This document shows, in pieces, positions 56,322-64,000 of a stretch of 64,000 nucleotides of DNA. The DNA is taken from positions 434,001 to 498,000 of the forward strand of contig CAVSNF010000024.1 of NCBI GenBank assembly GCA_963729195.1, given 5' to 3'. The notes below the pieces were generated by a model that had not been told where the DNA came from, made no database searches, and saw nothing but the letters and a program-made list of their open reading frames with translations. Both the position numbers and the translations under genes were made by a program. The stretch is from CAVPTL01 sp963729195. Lineage in GTDB: Bacteria; Actinomycetota; Thermoleophilia; Gaiellales; JAICJC01. How positions within the stretch are numbered: position 1 is the stretch's first letter; the number at the start of each line of letters is the position of its first letter.

Positions 56322-57861
56322 TCAGCGGCGTCGAGTCTCGCTCGACCGCCGTCGATCAGGCTGCCGTGAGCGGATGTCGGCGGCGACCGCTTCGATCTCG
56401 GTCGAGAGCGAGCGGTCGCGGTCGAGATGCGGCGAGAGCTCCCGCACCGCCGATTGCAGCGCCGACACCGCCGGGCCGGGCTTCAACGGCTGGAGGAAGT
56501 CGAGCCCCTGGGCGCCGCACAAAAGCTCTACCGCCAGCACCCGCTCGACGTTGGCACACACTTGCCACAGGTGCACCGCAGCGATCGCGCCCATCGAGAC
56601 GTGATCCTCCTGGCCGGCCGAGGTCGGGATCGAGTCGACGCTGGCGGGGTGCGCCAGCACCTTGTTCTCACTCACCAGGCTGGCAGCGACGTACTGGGCG
56701 ATCATGAAGCCGGAGTTGAGCCCCCCGTCACGAGTCAGAAACGCCGGCTGGCCCTCCGACATGGTCGGGTTCAGCATCCGCTCGGTGCGCCGCTCAGAGA
56801 TCGAACCCAGCTCGGCCAGGGCGATCTTGAGCATGTCCAGCGCAAACGCGATCGGCTCGCCGTGGAAGTTTCCGTTGGACATCACCTCGCCCTGCGCCGC
56901 TAACACCAGCGGGTTGTCGGTGGCGGCGTTGATCTCGATCGCGACCACACCCTCGGCGTAGGCCATCGCATCGCGCACCGCACCGTGCACCTGCGGCGAG
57001 CAGCGCAGCGAGTAGGCGTCCTGCACCCTCCCGCACCAGCGGTGCGAGGCCACGATCTGCGAGTCGTCCAACAGCCGGTAGAGGTTCGTCGGCCGAAGCG
57101 ATCTGGCCGGGATGGGGGCGCAGCGCCTGCAGCTCGGGAGCAAACGGCGTGCGCGACCCGCGCACCGCCTCGATCGACTGAGCGGCGGCCAGGTCGGCGA
57201 TCTTGACCAGCCGGCGGGCTCGGCACAGCGCCAACGCCCCGATCGCGGCCATGAACTGGGTGCCGTTGATCAGCGCCAGCCCCTCCTTTGCCCCCAGCTC
57301 GAGCGGCTCCAGCCCGGCCACTCGAATCGCCTCGTCACCGGGCAGCAGCTGATCACCGACGGTGGCAAAGCCCTCGCCGACCAGCACCAGGGCAAGATGG
57401 GCCAGCGGAGCCAGATCGCCGCTGGCTCCCAGCGAGCCGCGGGAGGGAACCACCGGATGCACACCGGCTCGCAACAGGTCGAGCAGCAGCTGCACCGTCT
57501 CCAGCCGGACTCCCGAGCTGCCCTTGGCCAGGGCGTTTGCGCGCAGCAGCGTGGCCGCCCGCACCACGTCGACTTCGAACGGATCACCCACCCCGCAGGC
57601 GTGGCTTCGCAGCAGGTTGAGCTGCAGCGCGGTGGTCTGCTCCGGCTCGATATGGACGTCCACGAACCGTCCGAACCCCGTGTTGACGCCATAGGTGGGA
57701 ATCCGCTCGGCCACCACCCGCTCGATCAGATCACGGGAGGCACCGATCTGGTCGAGCGCTGTCTGAGACAGCGTCACCTCGGCCTGCGCAAGCGACACCG
57801 CCTCGACCTGGTCGATGGTGAGATCGTGACCGGTGAGCTCGACGGTCGGCACCTGCGACAC
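56322..57861 (-). CDS. hutH: Histidine ammonia-lyase (one frameshift)
   Basis: It deaminates histidine to urocanate. The N-terminal half carries GVNTGFGRFVDVHI and the MIO triad Ala-Ser-Gly in RGSLGASGDLAPLAHLALV. The frame breaks near 57088-57090 between HPGQIASA and NLYRLLDDSQI; one base less joins them (1540 nt is 513 codons plus 1). The second half has QDAYSLRCSPQVHGAVRDA, EINAATDNPLV, SNGNFHGEPIA and SIPTSAGQEDHVSMGA. GTG 57859-57861 just after the ftcD stop is the likely start; a TTG at 57876 is possible. Confidence 0.92.
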
Positions 57862-57862
57862 C

Positions 57863-58753
57863 CTACTCCGAGCCAAACTGACCGGTCACCGCCACCTCGA
57901 GCATCCGGTCGCTACCCGACTCAGGCAGGTGCAAACTCCGGGCGGCGCCGGCCCAGGCGACCGCAGCGGGCATCAGCCCGACCAGCTCCGAGCCGGCCAC
58001 CTCCACTCCCCGCTCACGGGCCAACCGTTCCACCTCCTCGACCACCCGCCACAACGGGGTCGCGTCGATGTCGATCAGGTTCATCGAGACCTGCGCCCGG
58101 CCGGTCGATCCCAGCAGCAGCCCGATCGCCTGCACCCCGGGGAGTCCGCCGGAGCTGGCCCTCACCGCCGCGGCGATCTCTGCAGCCGGCTCCCGGCGAT
58201 CGGTGGCCAGGTCGATGTTGAAGGCAACCAGCGGGGGACGCACTCCCAGCAGCACCGCGCCCGCCGTGGGGTGGATCTGGGACGGCCCGAACGCCGGCGT
58301 CACCTCGCCGGCACTCAGCCGCTCGGCCAGGTGCTCCGGCCCGCCCGCACGAAAATGCACCGGCCGAAGCCCATCCCCGAGCTCTCCGTAGCCAAAGCAC
58401 GGGACGCCCATGTCGGCGATCAGCTCGCCCAGCGCCCGGGCGGCGCGAAGGGGCGCGGGATCGTCGGGGGAGAATCGCACGAACGGGACAACGTCGGCGG
58501 CTCCGACCCGCGGGTGGACGCCGACGTGGGAGTTCAGATCGATCCGCTCGACCGCAACCGCCACCGCGTGGGCAAGCCCGTCCACCAGCCCTCCCGGCGT
58601 GCCCACGCACGTGAACACCGATCGGTTGTGATCGGAGTCGGAATGGATGTCCAGCACCCGAGCCGGCCCCTCGATCGCCGCGGCGATCGCCTCGACAGTG
58701 TCGCGGTCGGCACCCACGGAAAAGTTCGGTACGGCTTCGATCAGACCATCCAC
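57863..58753 (-). CDS. ftcD: Glutamate formimidoyltransferase
   Basis: 296 residues from GTG 58751-58753 (VDGLIEAVPNFSVGAD). It moves the formimino group of formiminoglutamate to tetrahydrofolate, the last step of this branch. Motifs are VLDIHSDSDHNRSVFTCVG, LNSHVGVHPRVGAADVVPF with the catalytic His region, and QVSMNLIDIDATPLWRVVEE. The cyclodeaminase half found in bifunctional animal enzymes is absent. It is the first gene of the minus-strand hut run, so a hut promoter probably lies in 58754-58840. Confidence 0.93.
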   Translation of the reverse strand: MDGLIEAVPNFSVGADRDTVEAIAAAIEGPARVLDIHSDSDHNRSVFTCVGTPGGLVDGLAHAVAVAVERIDLNSHVGVHPRVGAADVVPFVRFSPDDPAPLRAARALGELIADMGVPCFGYGELGDGLRPVHFRAGGPEHLAERLSAGEVTPAFGPSQIHPTAGAVLLGVRPPLVAFNIDLATDRREPAAEIAAAVRASSGGLPGVQAIGLLLGSTGRAQVSMNLIDIDATPLWRVVEEVERLARERGVEVAGSELVGLMPAAVAWAGAARSLHLPESGSDRMLEVAVTGQFGSE

Positions 58754-58839
58754 GGGCGCAAGGTACCCCAATTTGGTGACATGAAAGGAACCTTTCGGGC
58801 GACATGCGCGACGATTTTGTTGTCGATCATGGGTATACG

Positions 58840-58925
58840 GATCGATAAGGGCAAACCCACCGTGAGGTGGGCGCGCAAAGCAAGAGGTCTCGGAGATCCT
58901 CTGAGACGGCTCGGCTGCCGAAACC
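58840..58925 (+). promoter_or_regulatory. Cyclic di-GMP-I (GEMM) riboswitch aptamer
   Basis: The sequence AAGGGCAAACC begins at 58847, then CACC-GTGA-GGTG forms a stem capped by a GNRA tetraloop. GGCGCGCAAAGC follows, then AAGAGGTCTC with AGATCCTCT as the second stem, and GAGACGGCTCGGCTGCC closing the aptamer. The G equivalent to Vc2 G20 and the first A of GCAAAGC (Vc2 A47), which contact the ligand, are both kept; G rather than A at the first points to c-di-GMP rather than cGAMP. It reads toward the + strand, away from ftcD. Confidence 0.85.
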
Positions 58926-59182
58926 GGGACTGCTCAACAGCACGTCCGCACGCGAAAGGCACATCGTGCGAACCTGCGAGCAGCCACCCAAAACAGCGCG
59001 GAGAGGACTAGGCACCTCAACGCGCGACTCGATCCGAATCGATACGGAAGCGGGCGGTGGGTGCTGCGGGGGGCAGTGTCACCGAGTGACAGTGAGATCC
59101 ACCGTCCGCCCCGTTATCGAAATCGCCTAACAGCTGAGCCGTCCGGCTCCTGGCCAGTCGGCCGCCGCGGTATCGTCACGGC
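58926..59182 (+). other. Leader between riboswitch and oxidoreductase; no gene supported
   Basis: 257 bp with no convincing ORF. Nested inverted repeats (CTGCTC/GAGCAG around CGCACG/CGTGCG, about 58931-58981) could form an expression platform directly after the aptamer. A weak open frame from 58867 to 59130 (ending VRPVIEIA) has no recognisable similarity. TGTCAC-CGAG-TGACA near 59078-59094 is a further small hairpin. Confidence 0.5.
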
Positions 59183-61128
59183 ATGCTGGATACCCTGTTC
59201 TCACCGCTTGCGCTGGGACCGGTGACGATCCAAAACCGGATTGTCTCGACGTCGCACCAGACCACGCTCGTCCACGATCATCTGCCCACCGATGATCTGA
59301 TCGCCTACCACGAGGCCCGCGCCCGAGGCGGAGCCGGGCTGATCGTGATCGAGGCCACCGCCACCCACCCCAGCGGGCTTCTGACCGCACACACGATCGG
59401 GGGCTACCTGCCCGAGATCGTGCCGGTGTTCCAGCGCATGTCCGAGGCCGTCCACGCCCACGGCACACGGCTCTTCTGTCAGCTCTTCCACGGCGGCCGC
59501 GAGCAGATCTCGGTCGGCCCACGGGCTCCGGCGGTGGCGCCTTCGGCGATTCCCTCCGCGCGATTCAAGACCGAGCCGCGGGCGCTGACGGTGCGGGAGA
59601 TCCACGAGATGGTGGACGGCTATCGCCAGGCCGCGCAACACGCCGCCGAGGGCGGGCTGGACGGGGTCGAGGTGTGCGCCGGGTTCGGCTACCTGCCCAC
59701 CCAGTTTCTGTCTCCCCACGCAAACACCCGCAGCGACGAGTACGGCGGCAGCTTCGAGAACCGGCTGCGGTTCCTGCGCGAGCTGCTCGAGGCGATGCGC
59801 GAAGGCATCGGCCCCGGAGGCGCGGTCGGCTGCCGGCTGACCCAGGAAGAGCTGTCTCCCGACGGAAACGATGACGACGAGGTGATCGAGGCCGCTCGGG
59901 TGCTGAGCGCCGAGGGGCTGTGCGACTACGTGTCGGTCACGATCGGAAGCTCGTCGAGCTACCGCGGGTCGGTGTTCATCGTGCCGCCCTCGCCGACGGT
60001 GCGAAACGTGGTCGAGGGATTTGCCGGCCGTGTGCGGGAGGCCAGCTCGGTGCCGGTGATCGCCACCGGCCGGATCCTCGATCCCGCCGATGCCGACCGG
60101 CTGATCTCCGCCGGCGTGTGTGACGCCGTGGGCATGACCCGGGCGATGATCACCGACCCCGCCCTGGCCTCCAAAGCCCGCGACGGCCGCCCGGTCACGA
60201 CCTGCATCGGCTGCAACCAGGGCTGCATCGGCCACTACCACGCCGGGGTGCCGATCGCCTGCACGATCAACCCATGGACCGGGTTCGAGCGCACATTGCC
60301 GCGCCCTCAACGCGCCCAGCCCGGCGACGACGTGGTCGATCATCGGAGCGGGGCCGGCCGGCTGCGCCGCCGCTGCCTCGGCCGTCGCCCGCGGCGACCG
60401 CGTGGTGCTGTTCGAACGCGGCGACGGTGCCGGCGGTCAGATGCGGCTGGCGCTACAGGCGCCGGGAAAACGCGAGATCGCCGCAGGCTTGATCGAGGTG
60501 CTCGGCGGCTGGCTCGCGGGTGCAGACGTGCGCTACGCCACCGAGGCCGACGCCGAAACGGTGCTGGCGCTCGATCCCGACCGGGTGATCGTGGCCTCGG
60601 GTGCGGGGCCGTACCTCCCGCATCTGCCGGGTGAGGGCGTCGACGGTGGTGCATGCCTGGGACGCACTGGCAGGTGCGCCGGTCACCGGCCGGGTACTGG
60701 TAGCCGACTGGGGCGGCGACTGGACCGGCCTGGACGTGACCGAGATGCTGGCCGCCGCCGGGTCGGCGGTGCAGCTCGTGTGCGCGGCGGCGTCGGTCGG
60801 CGAGAACGTCCACGTGTACCAGCGAAACGACTATCTCGACCGGCTCGATCGAGCGGGCGTCGTGATCCATCAGCACCTCGAGCCAATCGGGTTGGAGCCC
60901 GGCGCGGTGAACCTCCGCAACGTCTTCTCCGATCGGCACCTCACCATCGACTCGATCGACACCCTGGTTGTGAGCGCCGGGCGGAGTGGGTCAGAGCAGC
61001 TGTTCGTGGCGCTGCAGGATGCCGGCGCCGACGTCAGCCGGGTGGGCGACGCGCTGGGGCCGCGCTCGTTCGAAGAGGCGATCGCCGAGGGGACACGGGC
61101 GGCGCTGGGTGTGAGCCTGCAGCTGTAG
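59183..61128 (+). CDS. Old-yellow-enzyme/2,4-dienoyl-CoA reductase-like FMN-[4Fe-4S]-FAD oxidoreductase (two frameshifts)
   Basis: The N-terminal FMN barrel has FSPLALGPVTIQNRIVSTSH, LFCQLFHGGREQISVGPRAP and the signature SPHANTRSDEYGGSFENRLR. The Fe-S cluster Cys are in TTCIGCNQGCIGHYHAGVPI plus ACTINPWTG. The C-terminal FAD/NAD domain (IIGAGPAGCAAASAVA, LFERGDGAGGQMRLALQAPG, VLVADWGGDWTGLDVTEML) is split by shifts near 60335 and 60638; 1946 nt is 648 codons plus 2. Family members reduce enoyl-CoA, trimethylamine or bile-acid-like substrates. The substrate here is unknown. The c-di-GMP riboswitch lies upstream. Confidence 0.87.
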
Positions 61129-61132
61129 GCCG

Positions 61133-61713
61133 CTAGGAGATCGTCCAGCGCTGTCGCGACAGGAAGAATCGGTGTCCGTCACTGTTGGAGCACGTCATGC
61201 CGCTGGCCTGGGAGAGACACGAGAGGCCAAAGCCTCGCCAGGTGACCCCGTATGCCAGTACGGGGATGCCGGGGTCGAGCGCGGCGGGAGAAGGATCTCC
61301 CCGACAGCTCGGAGCCGCCTTGCCGGCGGCCGGCAGCACCAGGCCGGGCTGATCGAGATCGCACGAAGAAGGAGCCGGCGGTGGCTTGAGTTCGGTTCCG
61401 ATGGTGCACTCCACGAACCCACCCTGGCCGGACGTGGCATAGCACTTGATGTTTCCTGTGGGCGACGCTGAAGTCATCGCACACGGCGGTGGTTTCGCAG
61501 TAGCTCGCCAGCCGTTTCGGCGTGGTCGCTGCAGGCGTGCTGAGTGCGCCCGTGGAGCCGGTCTGGGGTTGCGGTCACCGTGACGGTCGCGGTGGTGGTT
61601 CGCGGTGGTGGTCGTCGAGCTGTCGGAGCCCGAGCAGCCGACCGTCGCGCGGCCACCAGCCCGGCGGCGGCGATGAGCGCTGAGTCGATGACGTGTGCGC
61701 GCGATCGCAACAC
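61133..61713 (-). pseudogene. DUF6636-type lipoprotein, frameshifted
   Basis: The C-terminal ~110 residues are intact in one frame: SPTGNIKCYATSGQGGFVEC, CDLDQPGLVLPAAGKAAPSC, and the ending SGMTCSNSDGHRFFLSRQRW. This pattern of six Cys and GHxFFLSR is that of DUF6636 in actinobacteria. The N-terminus (ALIAAAGLVAA, then TVGCSGSDSSTTTT, then TTTATVTVTATP) is split over several frames and looks like a lipoprotein signal plus Thr-rich linker. GTG 61711-61713 is a possible start. It is convergent with the oxidoreductase, 4 bp apart. Confidence 0.68.
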
Positions 61714-61780
61714 CGTACCGCAGCGCTTCTGGCACAGGTCGTGACCCACCGGGCGCACATGCCGCCCATAGCTTCACCGC

Positions 61781-62689
61781 ATGCCAATCAGACTGATCGC
61801 CCTCATCCTCCTGCTCACCTGTTGGTGGGTTCCTGCCGCACTTGCCTCCGACACCGCCTACCTCCCGCTCGCCGCCAAGCACACCCCTGTGCTCGAGATC
61901 GAGCGAGGCGGCGACACCGAACTGCCTGTCGATTTCCGCTCGTGCCGAGCAGTGGCCTGTTCGCAGGCCACCTCCCACCCGGTGCTGTTCCTGCACGCGG
62001 TGCGCACGCCGGGCGGGCTCTATCTCGAGTACTGGGAGTACCTGCCCGACTCGCGCTTCGCCCATACCGGCATCCCGCTGATCGACGGCTACCACCGTGA
62101 CGATTGGGAAGGCGTGATCGTCAAGCTGCGCGCCGACGGTGCGGTTGTCGGCGCCCGCGCCACCGCCCATCTCGGCTTCAACGGCCGCCATCCCTGGTGG
62201 GATCTGACGACCGGCGACTGGGCTCACTACCCGGCGCCGGTCTATCGCGCCGCCGGAAGCCACGGCGGGTCATTCCAGGCTCGCGACGTCGACCTGGCCG
62301 GAGACAGCTGGAACGGCACCGCCCGCGCAGTGCGGCCCGGGCTGGTGCCGGCCGATGTCGCGTCGCACGCCGGCGCTCGGTTCTCCTCGGGAGCGGTCGC
62401 CCCATGGGTCAAGCTGGCCTGGCGAACGCCGGAGACGACCATCACCGGCCATGCCGGCGACGGCGCCCGCTACGCCGTCGTACGCCCGCCTCTGGGCTCT
62501 GCTCTGCGGGTGTGGTTAGCTCAGGTGAATAACGGTGCCTGGCACCGTTATTCACCTGAGCCGGGCGTGTGCTGGAGTCTGGACGCAGCCAGACGCTGGC
62601 GTGGACCGGCTGCACCGTGCCGCCCACGACCGATCGCAGCTCCTCGCACAGCGCGTCCAGGTCGATCTGCTCGCGCAGCCGTTCGCTGA
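61781..62689 (+). CDS. Secreted hypothetical protein; 3' end runs through palindrome
   Basis: ATG 61781 opens a signal peptide (MPIRLIALILLLTCWWVPAA, cleavage near ALA-S). The mature part, about 220 residues, is rich in Trp/His/Tyr and contains LEYWEYLPDSRFAHTG, DGYHRDDWEGVIVKL and GHAGDGARYAVVRPP. No family is recognised. At 62519 the frame enters the 43-bp palindrome, and the part after it (from VNNGAWHRYSPEP on) is arginine-rich and antisense to the convergent gene. The native end is therefore probably near 62520. Confidence 0.62.
   Translation: MPIRLIALILLLTCWWVPAALASDTAYLPLAAKHTPVLEIERGGDTELPVDFRSCRAVACSQATSHPVLFLHAVRTPGGLYLEYWEYLPDSRFAHTGIPLIDGYHRDDWEGVIVKLRADGAVVGARATAHLGFNGRHPWWDLTTGDWAHYPAPVYRAAGSHGGSFQARDVDLAGDSWNGTARAVRPGLVPADVASHAGARFSSGAVAPWVKLAWRTPETTITGHAGDGARYAVVRPPLGSALRVWLAQVNNGAWHRYSPEPGVCWSLDAARRWRGPAAPCRPRPIAAPRTARPGRSARAAVR
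62519..62561. repeat. Perfect 43-bp palindrome containing type A (copy 3)
   Basis: The 33-bp type A core (62524-62556) is extended on both sides by GCTCA/TGAGC, giving 21-bp arms around the central T at 62540. It lies exactly between two convergent genes, and both reading frames run into it. This is the longest perfect palindrome of the family in the window. Confidence 0.92.
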
Positions 62690-63822
62690 AGCCGTTGACC
62701 GCGGCCTGGGCGTCGTAGCCGGCGCGGTAGAAGCGCCTGTCCACCGCCCGCTGGATGATTCCCCGCAGCGGCTGGAAGGCAAGCGGCGACGGCCAGGGTC
62801 GAGATCGTCACAGCAAGCGTCCCCGACGATCCCGCCAACCCGCGCAGCAGCGACCCGATCACCGCCACACCGCCCAGGTAGATCACCGCCAGCACGATCA
62901 CCAGTGCTGCGTAGATCAGCGTGCGCCGGATGATCACATCGATCTCGAACAGCTTGTATCGCAGGATCGCCACCCCGATCGAGACCGGGATCAGCGCCAG
63001 GCTGACGAACCAGACGTCCATCAACGCGCTCAGCCACACCGGGTCGGGGCCGCCGTCGGGCCCAAACAGCGCGGACAGCACCAGGGCGGAGGCATACAGC
63101 ATCCCGGAGAGTCCCCCGGCGGCCGCCAGCCACTTGATCTGGAGCCGCTCGACCGCGTCACCGCGGCGAAAGCGGATCACCAGGCTGGCGACTGCCGCGA
63201 CCATCGAGAGTGGGATCAGCAGCACCACCAGCGTGAGCGCGTTGAAGATCGGCTCGAGTGCCTGGACGCCGAACGGATTGTCGTGGCCGGGGAACCCGGC
63301 GTCCTTCATCGGCCCCGGGCTCAGCACCCCGATCACGACGCACGCCACCACGGAGAACCCGCAGGCGTACACGACCCACCGCCAGCGCGGGCTGGGGAGG
63401 TGACCGTCGGGATACACCAGCAGCAGGAACACGCCGGTGATCGCGATCGGAGGAGCCCACACCCATTGGCCCAGCGAGGCAACCGTCTCGGCCGCCGGGA
63501 GCGAGTCGGGATGCAGCTTGAGTGCGTAGTCGCCATACGCGGTGGCGAACGACAGCAGCGCCCACCCCAGCCCGGCGGCAAGCAGCAGCCATCCGATCGG
63601 GTTTCGCGGCCGGCGGGTGGCGATCACCACGCTGGACACGGGGAACATCCAAAAGATCAGCGAGATCATGATCGTAAACAGGAAGCCCGCGCCGCTCGTG
63701 CCGAAGCTGGATGCGTCGGCCAGGTCGCGGATCAGCCACTCCAGCACCAGCGCTGCCACAAGCAGCGCGGTGGTCACCGCGAAGACGAACCAGGCCAGCC
63801 GGCGGAGGGAGCTGTCACTCAT
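62548..63822 (-). CDS. Multi-pass membrane protein, sensor-like (one frameshift)
   Basis: ATG 63820-63822 gives MSDSSLRRLAWFVF and about ten transmembrane helices, including IGWLLLAAGLGWALLSFATA and WAPPIAITGVFLLLVYPDGH. A conserved juxtamembrane run follows: VAILRYKLFEIDVIIRRTL. After SGTLAVTISTLAVAA the frame shifts near 62780; the other frame continues FQPLRGIIQRAVDRRFYRAG and DALCEELRSVVGGTVQPVHA, then enters the palindrome and stops at 62442. This layout is seen in actinobacterial membrane regions of histidine kinases and related orphan proteins. No kinase domain is encoded here. The function is unknown. Confidence 0.75.
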   Translation of the reverse strand: MSDSSLRRLAWFVFAVTTALLVAALVLEWLIRDLADASSFGTSGAGFLFTIMISLIFWMFPVSSVVIATRRPRNPIGWLLLAAGLGWALLSFATAYGDYALKLHPDSLPAAETVASLGQWVWAPPIAITGVFLLLVYPDGHLPSPRWRWVVYACGFSVVACVVIGVLSPGPMKDAGFPGHDNPFGVQALEPIFNALTLVVLLIPLSMVAAVASLVIRFRRGDAVERLQIKWLAAAGGLSGMLYASALVLSALFGPDGGPDPVWLSALMDVWFVSLALIPVSIGVAILRYKLFEIDVIIRRTLIYAALVIVLAVIYLGGVAVIGSLLRGLAGSSGTLAVTISTLAVAACLPAAAGNHPAGGGQALLPRRLRRPGRGQRLQRTAARADRPGRAVRGAAIGRGRHGAAGPRQRLAASRLQHTPGSGE

Positions 63823-63876
63823 CCCTTGGGAGTCTCCCACGCCGCCGTCTCGGGATCGTTACGGCCGACCGGCATC

Positions 63877-63909
63877 GTGAATAAACGGTGCCTGGCACCG
63901 TTTATTCAC
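63877..63909. repeat. Perfect 33-bp palindrome, type A' (variant)
   Basis: Arm GTGAATAAACGGTGCC, centre T, exact reverse complement; compared with type A each arm has one more A/T. On the minus strand the TGA inside this arm (63906-63908) is the stop codon of the partial gene entering from the window end. Confidence 0.9.
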
Positions 63910-64000
63910 CCCGTGTGGGCGGTGACGGCGAGCGAGCTGAGGTCGATCGGCTCGATCGGGGCCCACACCGTGCGTTCGCCACAGTCGGGGCAAAATTCCG
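63906..64000 (-). CDS. Partial C-terminus of a zinc-ribbon protein
   Basis: The last ~31 codons of a gene whose start is beyond the window: EFCPDCGERTVWAPIEPIDL followed by SSLAVTAHTG and a TGA. The FCPDCGERTVW element is half of a zinc ribbon or a complete knuckle. The family cannot be named from this fragment. The stop codon is supplied by the palindrome at 63877-63909. Confidence 0.5.
   Translation of the reverse strand, partial: EFCPDCGERTVWAPIEPIDLSSLAVTAHTG

Noticed and set aside
58867..59130. 87-codon ORF overlapping the riboswitch as its target gene
   Set aside because: It begins inside the aptamer, has no ribosome-binding site, and its composition is Arg/Ser/Thr noise.

Overview
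The window is high-GC, gene-dense DNA from a bacterium that looks like an actinobacterium of the Thermoleophilia (Solirubrobacterales/Gaiellales) type. This placement is inferred from gene content and order: split glyQ/glyS next to recO and ppdK, an aroK-aroB fusion, an IscU-MnmA fusion, error-prone dnaE2 and mycobacterial-type DUF6636 proteins. It was not tested by any search. Most genes from about 1 to 58.7 kb lie on the minus strand in long runs, and many neighbours share a 4-bp ATGA or GTGA stop/start overlap.

Layout. 1-3 kb: the end of dnaE2, a secreted protein, two tandemly duplicated small membrane proteins and a secreted + strand protein. 3-13.9 kb (minus): comB, ppdK and its regulator ppsR, glyS/glyQ, recO, mutM, deoA and deoB. 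14-31.5 kb (minus): GNAT protein, xerD, ald, two metallopeptidases, pyrG, recN, nadK, tlyA, polyprenyl synthase, xseB, nusB, Asp23 protein, accC, a carboxyltransferase-like/BCCP fusion, efp, pepP and aroQ. 31.5-33.7 kb: a variable patch with a zinc-ribbon membrane protein, a broken PAP2 phosphatase and a broken Gfo/Idh oxidoreductase. 33.8-42.8 kb: aroKB fusion, aroC, a + strand sulfotransferase, prepilin peptidase, aroE, mltG, ruvX and alaS. 42.8-50.7 kb: GroES-like protein, two small membrane-associated proteins, iscU-mnmA fusion, iscS, aspS, hisS and an MBL hydrolase. 50.7-58.8 kb: a histidine-utilisation locus (hutI, an SDR, hutU, hutH, ftcD) interrupted by a + strand sugar-dehydrogenase-like lipoprotein gene. 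58.8-64 kb: a c-di-GMP-I riboswitch upstream of an old-yellow-enzyme/FAD reductase, a DUF6636 lipoprotein, a secreted protein, a multi-pass membrane protein and a partial zinc-ribbon gene.

How the genes work together. PpdK makes PEP and is controlled by PpsR. AroB/K/Q/E/C provide five shikimate-pathway steps. AccC and BCCP carry CO2 for a biotin carboxylase. IscS and the IscU-MnmA fusion form a sulfur relay to tRNA. HutH, HutU, HutI and FtcD degrade histidine to glutamate plus formimino-THF.

The most unusual features are: (1) six copies of a perfect palindrome with an invariant core and co-varying arms, most at gene 3' ends; (2) a BCCP fused to a carboxyltransferase-like domain that has lost its metal and catalytic residues; (3) the IscU-MnmA fusion with a CxxC motif; (4) the orphan c-di-GMP riboswitch. 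About twenty single-base frameshifts, several of them in homopolymers, interrupt otherwise well-conserved genes and look mainly like consensus errors.
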